A model generated the notes under the pieces. That model did not search any database and had not been told where the DNA came from. It was given only the letters and a program-made list of their open reading frames with translations. A program made the position numbers and the translations under genes. A DNA stretch of 28,874 nt. Origin: Deltaproteobacteria bacterium. Lineage in GTDB: Bacteria; DRYD01. Positions 9,161-16,404 of this stretch are shown here, piece after piece. Positions within the stretch are counted from its first letter, which is position 1, and every line of letters begins with the position of its first letter. The DNA lies in contig JAPYWL010000012.1 in assembly GCA_028276365.1 (NCBI GenBank), positions 1-28,874 on the forward strand. The letters run 5' to 3'.

Positions 9161-9290
9161 AAAGTAAAATAATTTTATAAAGTAGCATATTTTAAATTAC
9201 GTTATGATAGTAAAATATAGAAAAAAATATAAAAAAAATATAAATTAAAAAAAGTGTATAAAAATTTTTTAATTGGGTATATATATTTAT

Positions 9291-9307
9291 GGAAGGGGTT
9301 AAGGGGG
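9291..9307 (+). other. Purine-only G-rich tract upstream of hsp20
   Basis: Seventeen bases, GGAAGGGGTTAAGGGGG, with G runs of 2, 4 and 5 in an otherwise almost pure A/T leader of about 200 bases. It is followed at once by TATAAAA and lies 52 bases before the hsp20 start codon. Its position suggests a role in hsp20 expression, such as a promoter or mRNA-leader element, but it does not match CIRCE or a standard -35/-10 pair. Confidence 0.3.
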
Positions 9308-9358
9308 TATAAAAAAAGTATATAAAAAGTAAACCAAAAATAACGGAGGTGAAAAAGT

Positions 9359-9844
9359 ATGATGTTAGTTACTAGAGAAAGAAGGCCATTAAGAAGAAGT
9401 GGATTAATGAGTGAATTTGAAAGACTTCATAACTTAGTTGATGAATTAATGAATGAAGTTTTTGGTAGCTGGGGAACCCCTTCTTTAACAACAACCCCTA
9501 CACCAACTCAAAACCCCACATGGTTACCTTATGTTAATATGTGGCAAAGTGGAAATGAATTAATCATTGAATTCTTCTTGCCAGGTGTTCCAAAAGATAG
9601 TATAGAATTAAATGTAACCGAAGATACCTTAACATTAAGCGGCAAATGCCCAACTCCTTGGGGAAATAACAACCCAACAGTATATAAATATGAGTTCCCA
9701 TATGGTGAATTCTACAGACAAATGACATTACCATTCAGCGTTAACCCTGAAAAAGTTAGCGCTAAGTATGAAAATGGTGTATTAAGAGTTACTTTAACTC
9801 CTATGAGCTCTACTTCCAAATCCCATAAAGTTCAAATTTCATAA
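9359..9844 (+). CDS. Small heat-shock protein, Hsp20/alpha-crystallin family
   Basis: ATP-independent holdase that binds unfolding proteins, forming oligomers. 161 residues: N-terminal arm with amphipathic helix (FERLHNLVDELMNEVFG, 20-36), a Thr/Pro-rich linker (about 40-55), alpha-crystallin domain (about 56-150) with the family motif ENGVLRVTL (138-146), and a C-terminal VQI (158-160) in the place of the I/V-x-I/V oligomerisation motif. ATG is doubled at 9359/9362; both fit the GGAGGTG site at 9345-9351. Codon use is richer in C-ending codons (CCC, ACC, AGC) than in neighbours, as expected for a highly expressed gene. It has its own leader of about 200 bases and its own terminator, so it is probably a single-gene unit. 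Confidence 0.95.
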   Translation: MMLVTRERRPLRRSGLMSEFERLHNLVDELMNEVFGSWGTPSLTTTPTPTQNPTWLPYVNMWQSGNELIIEFFLPGVPKDSIELNVTEDTLTLSGKCPTPWGNNNPTVYKYEFPYGEFYRQMTLPFSVNPEKVSAKYENGVLRVTLTPMSSTSKSHKVQIS

Positions 9845-9878
9845 TTGCTAAATAAATTAAATTACTGAAATTTAAAAA

Positions 9879-9902
9879 AGGGGAGCTTTTAAAAGCTCCC
9901 CT
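9879..9902. terminator. Bidirectional intrinsic terminator between hsp20 and hemD-like gene
   Basis: A perfect 24-base palindrome, AGGGGAGCTTTT then AAAAGCTCCCCT. It is followed on the plus strand by CTCCTTTTTATTT and preceded by AAAAAA, which becomes a U tract on the minus strand. It lies 34 bases after the hsp20 stop and 61 bases after the minus-strand hemD-like gene ends, so it can serve both convergent units. It is by far the strongest hairpin I see in the window. Confidence 0.9.
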
Positions 9903-9963
9903 CTCCTTTTTATTTATTATTTAATACTTTTAATATTTATATCTTCATTATTTTTTATAATAC

Positions 9964-10857
9964 TTACCTTATAATTTTTAAAATACAATCTTTTAAAGTA
10001 TAATTTTCAGGAAATTTTAAGATCTTTTGATTTAAATTGATATTTTCAATATTTTTATTTCTATAATACTTTTTAAAATAATTTTGTATTTCTTTAGCTG
10101 TTATAGGTCCTATTGGTAAAAATTTTACCTTTTGATTAGTTATTAATTTTTCTATTTTAAAATATCTAAAGAATGTTTTAGAATTTGAAGGACTTGTAAA
10201 TATTAAGTAAATTTTTTCTTTTTTATTAGTATTTTTCTCAATAATACCATAATCATATAAATTTGAGTTATCTTTTAGTTTAAGTAATATTTTTAAAATT
10301 TTATACTCTTTAGTTTTTTTAAATCTATTATTAGGTTTTAATGTGTAAATATGAATTTCTTTAAATTTAACCTTGGCCTTTTTTAACTTATTAATTAATT
10401 CTGGGTTAGAAATTTTAGATCTTAGTATTAAAAAATAAAGTTTTTTACTTGAATTTTTGTTTATATTTATTATTAAATCAGCTAAATCAGAGGTTAAAAA
10501 TTTAGAAGGATAGATTATATTATCAAATCCATTTTTTTTGATTGATTGAGCAGTTTTATTTCCTACTGCTAAAAATTCTTTATTCCCTAAAATATCTATT
10601 ACATTATTTAGTTTATTTTTGTATATAAAATCAAAAAATAAAACACTTCCATTTTGACTAGTAAAAACTATATGAGTTATATCTTTATTATTTTGGATTA
10701 AATTAACTGCTTTTAAAATATTTTTTTCTAATGGAATAATTTTATTAACTTTAAGGAAATAGATTTTTAAATTTTTATTTACTTGTAGTTCTTTAATTTC
10801 ATTATTAAATTCTTTATTAATTTTGGGGTTATAAGCTTTTGTTATAAAGATAAACAT
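9964..10857 (-). CDS. hemD: HemD-like uroporphyrinogen-III synthase
   Basis: Predicted to cyclise hydroxymethylbilane to uroporphyrinogen III, the branch point to haem, siroheme and cobalamin. The family is poorly conserved, but typical signatures occur in order: THIVFTSQNGSVLFF (about 80-94), FLAVGNKTAQSIKKNGF (about 114-130), a YPSKFLTSDLADLI segment, LILRSK, IHIYTLKP, IYLIFTSPSNSKTFFRYF (about 216-233), PIGPITAKEIQNYF (about 247-260) and a closing FPENYTLKDCILKII. The two TSxxx/GxxTA pairs reflect the two-lobed fold. At 297 residues it is slightly longer than usual, with Lys/Asn-rich insertions in the middle. It starts 22 bases after the exported repeat protein without a clear Shine-Dalgarno site. 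No other hem genes are in the window. Confidence 0.75.
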   Translation of the reverse strand: MFIFITKAYNPKINKEFNNEIKELQVNKNLKIYFLKVNKIIPLEKNILKAVNLIQNNKDITHIVFTSQNGSVLFFDFIYKNKLNNVIDILGNKEFLAVGNKTAQSIKKNGFDNIIYPSKFLTSDLADLIININKNSSKKLYFLILRSKISNPELINKLKKAKVKFKEIHIYTLKPNNRFKKTKEYKILKILLKLKDNSNLYDYGIIEKNTNKKEKIYLIFTSPSNSKTFFRYFKIEKLITNQKVKFLPIGPITAKEIQNYFKKYYRNKNIENINLNQKILKFPENYTLKDCILKIIR

Positions 10858-10879
10858 TTATAAAGGTAAAAATTAGTTA

Positions 10880-12217
10880 CTATGGATTATTTATTTGAAA
10901 AATTACTAAGGAAGCAGTTTCACCCAAAGGTTTTAAATCTTTAAATACTTGCCCACCCAATAAAAATAATCGTTTTCCATCAAATACTTCAGTATAAATA
11001 ACAACATCATTAATATTTTCATTTATAAAATATTGACTACTATTAGGATTAGTAATATCAAATTTAATATAACCTAAATTATATAATCCACCAGCTAAAA
11101 ATAAATAATTACCTTGGTAATATCTAACGCTATTTACATAAAGATTCAAGTATTTATTATTAACATAATCTCTAAAAATATAAAATTTAGAGGAATTATT
11201 ATTAATATTATCAAATACAATTAGACCTGGTAAAAAGTTTTTATCATTTGCCAAATTAACACCTATATAGGTTTTATTATTTACTAAAGAAGCATTAACA
11301 TAAGCTAAACTAAAAAAATTTAATTCTTCTTTTGAAATGTTAAGATTTAACATATTATTTTTTATAATTTCACCAGTTTTAGAATTAACTTTTAGTATAA
11401 ATATTTTTCCCGGATTATTTTGATTATCATTAGCTATTAATACTAAATTTTTTTCAGAATCGATTAAAATATTACTAACTTCCAAAGAAGAGATATTTAT
11501 TTTTCCATCTTTTGCTTTATTTCCAAATAAGTTATTAATTATATTTCCTTTAATTTTATTTATTTCAAATAATAGAGGTTTATTAAGTAGATTAGCAATA
11601 AATAATGAGTTATTATCTATAGAAATATCTGAATCTATAGGTAAATCATAAATAATATTCTTTTTTATTTCTATAATACTAATCCCATTGTTTCCAAATT
11701 TTGTATCAAATTCAAAAGTTTTTTTATCTATTTTAGCTATAAATAGGTCTGCTGTCTTAAAATCTATTCTATTATTTTTTTTAATATATTTTTCTCCAAG
11801 GATATATATATAATTATCATCTTGAACTATACGAGTTTTTCCACCACTTTCAAAAGGCATCTTAAAATATCTAAAATTATCTAAATTATTTACATCATGT
11901 TTAAAAACATAAACTCTTTTATCTATAATTTGATTATTTTCTTTAAAATACCTTACTTTCTTATATTCACCAACACTAAACATTAAACTTAGTTTTTTGT
12001 CAATTACTGCATTAATTATATTAAATTCCATACTTTCATCCTTTTTACACTCTCCATCATAAAAATAAATACTACGAAAAATCTCTTTATTTGTTTTATT
12101 AATATCCAAATAAGTAGGTTTAAGAATAATATTGTTATTTTCAGCTATTGATTGATTTGATATCAATATAAAAATAAAAAATACTATTATTGTAATATAT
12201 ATTATTTTAGTTTTCAT
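10880..12217 (-). CDS. Exported repeat (beta-propeller-like) protein of unknown function
   Basis: 445 residues with a signal peptide: basic MKTKI, hydrophobic helix (about 5-23) and an SIA-E cleavage-like site near 27-28. The rest is beta-rich, with alternating short strands and repeated pieces of the form 'nLvLiandn...pGKIFILKVNSKTGEI'. One piece, KIDKKTFEFDTKFGNNGISI (about 161-180), fits the delta-60 repeat pattern 'LDxxFGxxG', suggesting propeller blades. Only a Cys near the mature N-terminus (ECKK, about 56-58) is notable. The ATG follows AAAGGAGGAT. No enzyme motif is seen. It lies between the phosphohexomutase and hemD genes. It resembles in style the membrane-anchored repeat protein at 27336, and may be surface-exposed or periplasmic. 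Confidence 0.6.
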   Translation of the reverse strand: MKTKIIYITIIVFFIFILISNQSIAENNNIILKPTYLDINKTNKEIFRSIYFYDGECKKDESMEFNIINAVIDKKLSLMFSVGEYKKVRYFKENNQIIDKRVYVFKHDVNNLDNFRYFKMPFESGGKTRIVQDDNYIYILGEKYIKKNNRIDFKTADLFIAKIDKKTFEFDTKFGNNGISIIEIKKNIIYDLPIDSDISIDNNSLFIANLLNKPLLFEINKIKGNIINNLFGNKAKDGKINISSLEVSNILIDSEKNLVLIANDNQNNPGKIFILKVNSKTGEIIKNNMLNLNISKEELNFFSLAYVNASLVNNKTYIGVNLANDKNFLPGLIVFDNINNNSSKFYIFRDYVNNKYLNLYVNSVRYYQGNYLFLAGGLYNLGYIKFDITNPNSSQYFINENINDVVIYTEVFDGKRLFLLGGQVFKDLKPLGETASLVIFQINNP

Positions 12218-12258
12218 ATTTTAATCTCATCCTCCTTTGTTATAGTTATTTTATATAA

Positions 12259-13773
12259 CTACGTTTTTATTTTATTTAAAAGAGAGTCAATTAGATTTTT
12301 AGCTTGGTTAAATGTATTAGCTTCAGAATAGATTCTTATTAATGGCTCAGTTCCCGAAGGTCTTAACATTAACCAATTATAATCATCCTTTTTTACTCTT
12401 ATATAATCTTTTACTTCTATTTCTCCTTCTAAAATAGTTTTTAATAAATCAATATTACTTTTTAATTTATTAAAATATTCTTGCTGTTGTTCAATACTTT
12501 CAAAATGATAATCATATCTATAACAATATGATTCCTTAGTAAAATTATGTAAATAATTTATTAATTGGTTAGGTTTAATATTTTCATAAGAAAGGAATTC
12601 TAAAATGAATAATGAATTAAGTAAGCTATCTCGTTCAGGAATATGATTTTTAAATCCTATACCGCCACTTTCCTCTCCACCTATTAATATATTATCTTTA
12701 ATAAACAAATCAGCTATATACTTAAAACCAACTGGTACTTCTATTGTTTGAGTATTAAAATGATCTCCTATCCTTTTTAGTTTAGTAGAGGTTGGCATTG
12801 TTCTTACTAATTTCCCATCCCATTTCTTATTTTTTATAAGATGTAAAGCTAAAATCGGTAATATTTCATGAGGAGTTATCCAGTAATCTTTTGTTCTAGC
12901 AAAAATTCTATCTCCATCACCATCAAAAGCAAAACCTATAGCATTATCTCCCACCATATTTACTAAATTTTCTAAATCCTTTAAATTAGATGGTATAGGC
13001 TCGGGAGATTTACCTCCAAAATATGGATTCCTATAATTATTAATTTCTACTATGTTAGATTCTAAATTAATAACTTCTCTAAAAGAATTAGCTAAAACTC
13101 CATACATATAATCTATTACTATCAAGATATTGTTTTTTAATATATAGTTTTTTATTCTTTCTATATCTATAAATTTTAGCAATTCATTTAGATAAATACT
13201 GTTAAAATCAATTTCTTTAATTAAGTTGTAATTAGGTTTTAAGTTATTATTTATAGTTAAATTAGCCAAATAATATTCAATGAGTTTAGTCATTTCAGGA
13301 GTAGAACTACCACCATATTCTGCTTTATACTTTAGTCCATTATAATAATAAGGATTATGAGAAGCTGTTATCATAATTCCTGCACAATAGTTTTTATAAG
13401 TAGCTAAGGATAAAGCAGGGGTAGAACAATTATAGGAACTTAAATATACAGGTATTTCAAAAGCTGATAAAATTTCTGAGACATGTTTGGCATATACTTC
13501 TGACATGAATCTAAAATCGTATCCTACTGCCACTCCATAACTATAATCCCTATAATTAACTTTATAAGAAGCATTAGGATAATTGTTATAATCAATATTA
13601 TAGACCTCTATATTTTTTCTTTCATTACTTTTTATAAACAATGCGATAGCAGAAGCAAGCTTAGTTAAATTATCAAAATTAAAATCTTTAGATATAACAG
13701 CTCTCCATCCATCAGTTCCAAATTTTATTTCAGTTTTAGTAGAATTATTTAGTAAAGACATATATTTTTTCAC
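12259..13773 (-). CDS. Phosphoglucomutase/phosphomannomutase-family phosphohexomutase
   Basis: Interconverts hexose 1- and 6-phosphates. All four active-site elements are present: phosphoserine loop TASHNP (Ser138), metal loop DGDGDR (284-289), sugar loop GGEESGG (365-371) and phosphate-binding loop RPSGTEP (471-477), after the N-terminal IKFGTDGWRA. About 504 residues, longer than many members. Glucose, mannose or glucosamine specificity cannot be read; GEESGG is common to Glc/Man mutases. The start is uncertain: GTG 13773 follows AAGGGGGTG with good spacing and is my choice; an in-frame TTG at 13794 lies before that site and ATG 13761 is 17 bases after it. It follows atpF by about 120 bases. 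It could feed sugar-nucleotide synthesis with the dehydrogenase at 304. Confidence 0.9.
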   Translation of the reverse strand: MKKYMSLLNNSTKTEIKFGTDGWRAVISKDFNFDNLTKLASAIALFIKSNERKNIEVYNIDYNNYPNASYKVNYRDYSYGVAVGYDFRFMSEVYAKHVSEILSAFEIPVYLSSYNCSTPALSLATYKNYCAGIMITASHNPYYYNGLKYKAEYGGSSTPEMTKLIEYYLANLTINNNLKPNYNLIKEIDFNSIYLNELLKFIDIERIKNYILKNNILIVIDYMYGVLANSFREVINLESNIVEINNYRNPYFGGKSPEPIPSNLKDLENLVNMVGDNAIGFAFDGDGDRIFARTKDYWITPHEILPILALHLIKNKKWDGKLVRTMPTSTKLKRIGDHFNTQTIEVPVGFKYIADLFIKDNILIGGEESGGIGFKNHIPERDSLLNSLFILEFLSYENIKPNQLINYLHNFTKESYCYRYDYHFESIEQQQEYFNKLKSNIDLLKTILEGEIEVKDYIRVKKDDYNWLMLRPSGTEPLIRIYSEANTFNQAKNLIDSLLNKIKT

Positions 13774-13892
13774 ACACACCCCCTTAAATACCAAAAATTA
13801 AAAATAAAAAAATCGAAAATAATAAATATTACCTTTATTCTTTTCAACAAGATAATAAAAACACTTATTTATATTTTAATTTTTTATTTTTT

Positions 13893-14384
13893 TTAATTTA
13901 TATTTTTGAGTTTTTCAGAAGCAGTTTTGATTATTTTAGCATTTACGTTTTCATCTACTACATCTTTTAATACTCCCTTAGCTAATTCGGTTACGACATT
14001 GACATAGGTATCTTTAATTTCATTTAGAGCTTGCTTCTTAGCATATTCTATTTCTTTTATAGTTTTATTTTTAATTTCATTAGCTTTATTTTGAGCTTCT
14101 TCGATTATATAGTTTTTAATATTTTCAGCTTCTTTTACAGCTTCTGATAATATTTTTTCTCTTTCTTCATTTATTTTATTTAATTTTGATTCTAAATCTA
14201 CTCTTAGTTGTTCTATTTCTTTTCGTATTTCTTCAGCTTTAGCTAAATTTTCTTTTATAACATTTTGTCTTGCCTGAGTTATATCTTTAAATGGCTTATA
14301 AAACAGATAATAAGCTATAATCACAAAAAGAATAAAATTAACTATTTGAAGAATCAAAGTAGGAACATTTAAGAGATCACCCAT
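13893..14384 (-). CDS. atpF: F-type ATP synthase subunit b
   Basis: Peripheral stalk of the F1Fo ATP synthase. 163 residues, normal for bacterial b: one N-terminal membrane helix (about 6-28, TLILQIVNFILFVIIAYYLF), the KPFKDI turn, then a long charged helix (about 36-150) forming the right-handed coiled coil that reaches F1. ATG follows AGGGGG. It is the third gene of atpB-atpE-atpF. In most bacteria atpH-atpA-atpG-atpD-atpC would follow, but here a phosphohexomutase does, so F1 must be encoded elsewhere. Confidence 0.93.
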   Translation of the reverse strand: MGDLLNVPTLILQIVNFILFVIIAYYLFYKPFKDITQARQNVIKENLAKAEEIRKEIEQLRVDLESKLNKINEEREKILSEAVKEAENIKNYIIEEAQNKANEIKNKTIKEIEYAKKQALNEIKDTYVNVVTELAKGVLKDVVDENVNAKIIKTASEKLKNIN

Positions 14385-14433
14385 TTTAACCCCCTAACAT
14401 AGCTTTTATTAAATAATAAAAACAGCTTTAATT

Positions 14434-14781
14434 TTATTTTAATATAGCTAAAACAACAAATAATACATAAAGCACTTGAGCTTCAATTAAAGCAAAAGCA
14501 ACAAAGAACCAAACTAACATAGAACCTGTAGTTTGTGGATTTCTATATATACCTTCCAATAGTGCTCTACCTAAAACACCGATCCCTAAAGCTGCCCCAA
14601 ACGCAGCAATACCCAAACCTATAGTACCTAAAGATTTTTGACTTATATTTATATTATTTAATAAATTACCTACTTCTTCTCCTGCTCCTAAAGCCCTTAA
14701 ACTAAATATACTAATTAATAAACTAACTATAAATAAGATATATATTATTGTAAATAAGCTTTTTAACTTATTATTATTCAT
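14434..14781 (-). CDS. atpE: F-type ATP synthase subunit c with extra N-terminal helix
   Basis: Proteolipid of the membrane rotor ring. The usual two-helix hairpin occupies about 48-115: Gly-rich helix 1 (GLGIAAFGAALGIGVLGRAL), polar loop EGIYRNP (76-82) and helix 2 with ion-binding Glu100 (ALIEAQVLYVLF). In Na+-binding rings, helix 1 carries Gln and Glu is followed by Ser/Thr; here these positions read Ile (GIG) and Ala (EA), favouring proton coupling (inference). At 115 residues it is longer than the common 70-90: residues 1-34 form a further hydrophobic helix with a possible signal-peptide cleavage at ALGA-GEE. ATG follows AAAGGAGGG, so the long start is well supported. Confidence 0.93.
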   Translation of the reverse strand: MNNNKLKSLFTIIYILFIVSLLISIFSLRALGAGEEVGNLLNNINISQKSLGTIGLGIAAFGAALGIGVLGRALLEGIYRNPQTTGSMLVWFFVAFALIEAQVLYVLFVVLAILK

Positions 14782-14820
14782 TATTTTCCCTCCTTTAACT
14801 TTTAGGATTTTTATTATTTA

Positions 14821-14859
14821 TTTTTATTATTTAGTGTTTATTTTTTATTATTTAGTGTT
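14821..14859. repeat. Tandem 21-base duplication at the end of atpB
   Basis: TTTTTATTATTTAGTGTT occurs at 14821-14838 and again at 14842-14859, a 21-base period. The second copy covers the atpB stop codon (the complement of TTA at 14852-14854), so on the coding strand the sequence CACTAAATAATAAAAA is read twice between atpB and atpE. It looks like a simple local duplication. Confidence 0.85.
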
Positions 14860-15706
14860 CTTCGTGTTCATGTAGATATAAACCTAAATAAACTGCACTC
14901 AAGATCTCAAATATAGTAGCTTGTATAAATGCTGCTAATAAACCTATTAGCATTACAAATAAACTTAAAATATACAAAAATCCCTTTAAAAATATACTAT
15001 TTTCTTTTATTACCATATGAACTAACTGTTCAACCATTGTATGTTCAGAAAATATATTAGCAAATAACCTTACTGATAAAGACAAAGTTCTAGCAAAGAC
15101 ATCAAATATATTTAGTAATAAAAATAAAGGGAATAAAACAATAGCAAGTATAATTGTAAAAGCGGTTTTATTAGCAAGTATTGTAGGAATAGGGAATATA
15201 AAATGGTTTAACCAATTTTTTAATCCCGTTTCTTTTATTGCTAATACATTATATGCTATTATAGATATTAAAGTTAAAGCTAAAGTAGTGCTTAAGTCAC
15301 TTGTAGGTGGTACTATCATACTATAACCTGAAGATTTCCATATTGGAGGTATATATCCTAATAAATTAGAAAATAAAATAAAAATAAAAAATGAAACAAG
15401 TAAAGGCATATACCTACTAGCCACTCTTTTACCTAATATTGACTCATTTATATTATTAATAGCTTCAATCATTAATTCAAATATATTTTGAACACTTAAA
15501 GGTTTAGGAACAAGTATTTCAGTATTTAAGGGATAAAATTTCAGTTTATTAAGAGTGGAATATACAGAATTTCTATAAAGGATCCCAAATATAAAGATAA
15601 CAAACATAACAATATAAGTACTAACAATGGTATTAAGGTGGATTTCAAAGTTAGGGAACATAAGGTATTTTAGGAATGGAGAGCTTCCTTCAGCTGCTAA
15701 AAGCAT
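14852..15706 (-). CDS. atpB: F-type ATP synthase subunit a
   Basis: Membrane stator subunit that forms the two half-channels for ions next to the c ring. 284 residues with about six membrane helices. Conserved landmarks: SNLLGYIPP (113-121), PTSDLSTTLALTL (134-146), and SLSVRLFANIFSEH (209-222) with the essential stator Arg213; the last helices contain FIQATIFEILSAVYLGLYL. RLFANIFSEH replaces the more usual RLFGNIxxGH, a modest variation. The ATG at 15706 follows a strong AGGAGGG. It is first of the atpB-atpE-atpF trio; no atpI precedes it, only the IscA-like gene 66 bases upstream. Confidence 0.95.
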   Translation of the reverse strand: MLLAAEGSSPFLKYLMFPNFEIHLNTIVSTYIVMFVIFIFGILYRNSVYSTLNKLKFYPLNTEILVPKPLSVQNIFELMIEAINNINESILGKRVASRYMPLLVSFFIFILFSNLLGYIPPIWKSSGYSMIVPPTSDLSTTLALTLISIIAYNVLAIKETGLKNWLNHFIFPIPTILANKTAFTIILAIVLFPLFLLLNIFDVFARTLSLSVRLFANIFSEHTMVEQLVHMVIKENSIFLKGFLYILSLFVMLIGLLAAFIQATIFEILSAVYLGLYLHEHEEH

Positions 15707-15772
15707 TTTTCCCTCCTGCTTTTCTAATACTTTTTTTATTTTTTTATTTTTTAATATTTTTAATTAGTATTT

Positions 15773-16192
15773 TTAATTATTACAAGCACAAGATCCTCCG
15801 CAATTACATTCCTTTTCATTTCCACATCCACATTTTTCTTCGTCTTCACATCCATATTCTTCTTCTTTAGTACAACCACATTGCCCATTTCCACAGCCAC
15901 AACCTTTATTTATATTAGAATTAATAATAAAATACCCCATCCCTTCACTTTCAACAAAATCTATTTCTGCATTTTCTACAAATGGATAACTAAAATCATC
16001 TACTACTACTTTCAAACCATTAATATCTATAAAATTATCGGAGCTGTCAAATTCATTTGTAATTTCAAAACCAAAATCTATACCACAACACCCACTAGCT
16101 ATTACAAAAACCCTTAAAGCTAAATTAGGTTCATTTTCATTTGCTATTAATTCTTTTGCTTTATTTAAAGCTTTTTCTGTTAAATTTAGCAT
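15773..16192 (-). CDS. IscA/HesB-family iron-sulfur protein with Cys-rich C-terminal tail
   Basis: A-type iron-sulfur carrier-like protein, 139 residues. Residues 1-100 are the HesB/IscA fold: LTEKALNKAKELI, LRVFVIASGCCGIDFGFEI with Cys35 (and an added Cys36), VVVDDFSYPFVENAEIDFVE, and the canonical C-terminal pair Cys98-Gly-Cys100. Normal family members end there at about 105-110. Here a further tail of about 39 residues carries nine more cysteines (105, 107, 115, 121, 123, 129, 131, 135, 137), mostly as CxC, among Glu/Gly/Asn. The tail looks like metallothionein or a metal-storage peptide. ATG follows AGAGGT. It is the first gene of the minus-strand run before atpB and shares a 206-base divergent region with the glycosyltransferase. 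Confidence 0.85.
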   Translation of the reverse strand: MLNLTEKALNKAKELIANENEPNLALRVFVIASGCCGIDFGFEITNEFDSSDNFIDINGLKVVVDDFSYPFVENAEIDFVESEGMGYFIINSNINKGCGCGNGQCGCTKEEEYGCEDEEKCGCGNEKECNCGGSCACNN

Positions 16193-16376
16193 TTTTCTTA
16201 CCTCTAAAAAAAATACTATTTTTTTACTCCCTTTATTTACTTATTAATAATATTTTACATTTTTTTTTTATTACCTTTAAAAATCATTAGATATTTTATT
16301 TTGAAAACATATCTTATAATTTAAAAAGGTTTTCTTTAAAAAAATTAAAAAATATTAAAATAAAATAAAAAATACC

Positions 16377-16404
16377 AATTAGATATGAAAAATTAGATAT
16401 GAAA
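16377..16404 (+). repeat. Tandem 14-base duplication at the glycosyltransferase start
   Basis: AATTAGATATGAAA is repeated exactly twice (16377-16390, 16391-16404). Each copy contains an ATG. The first (16385) opens only a three-codon frame, Met-Lys-Asn-stop, ending at 16396; the second (16399) is the start of the glycosyltransferase. There is no Shine-Dalgarno site before either. Confidence 0.9.

Noticed and set aside
9161-9358. CIRCE element or classical -35/-10 promoter upstream of hsp20
   Set aside because: No TTAGCACTC-N9-GAGTGCTAA repeat is present, and no hexamer pair with 16-18 base spacing stands out; TTGGGT and TATAAA are 29 bases apart.
15676-16117. Two short plus-strand reading frames opposite the IscA-like gene and the atpB leader
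   Set aside because: They are antisense to well-supported genes, their predicted proteins are Phe/Ile/His-rich repeats of the Cys-rich tail and IscA sequence read backwards, and they lack ribosome sites.
16301-16320. TTGAAA ... TATAAT as a promoter for the glycosyltransferase
   Set aside because: The two hexamers are only 8 bases apart. TATAAT alone may be a -10 element, but no good -35 lies 17 bases before it.
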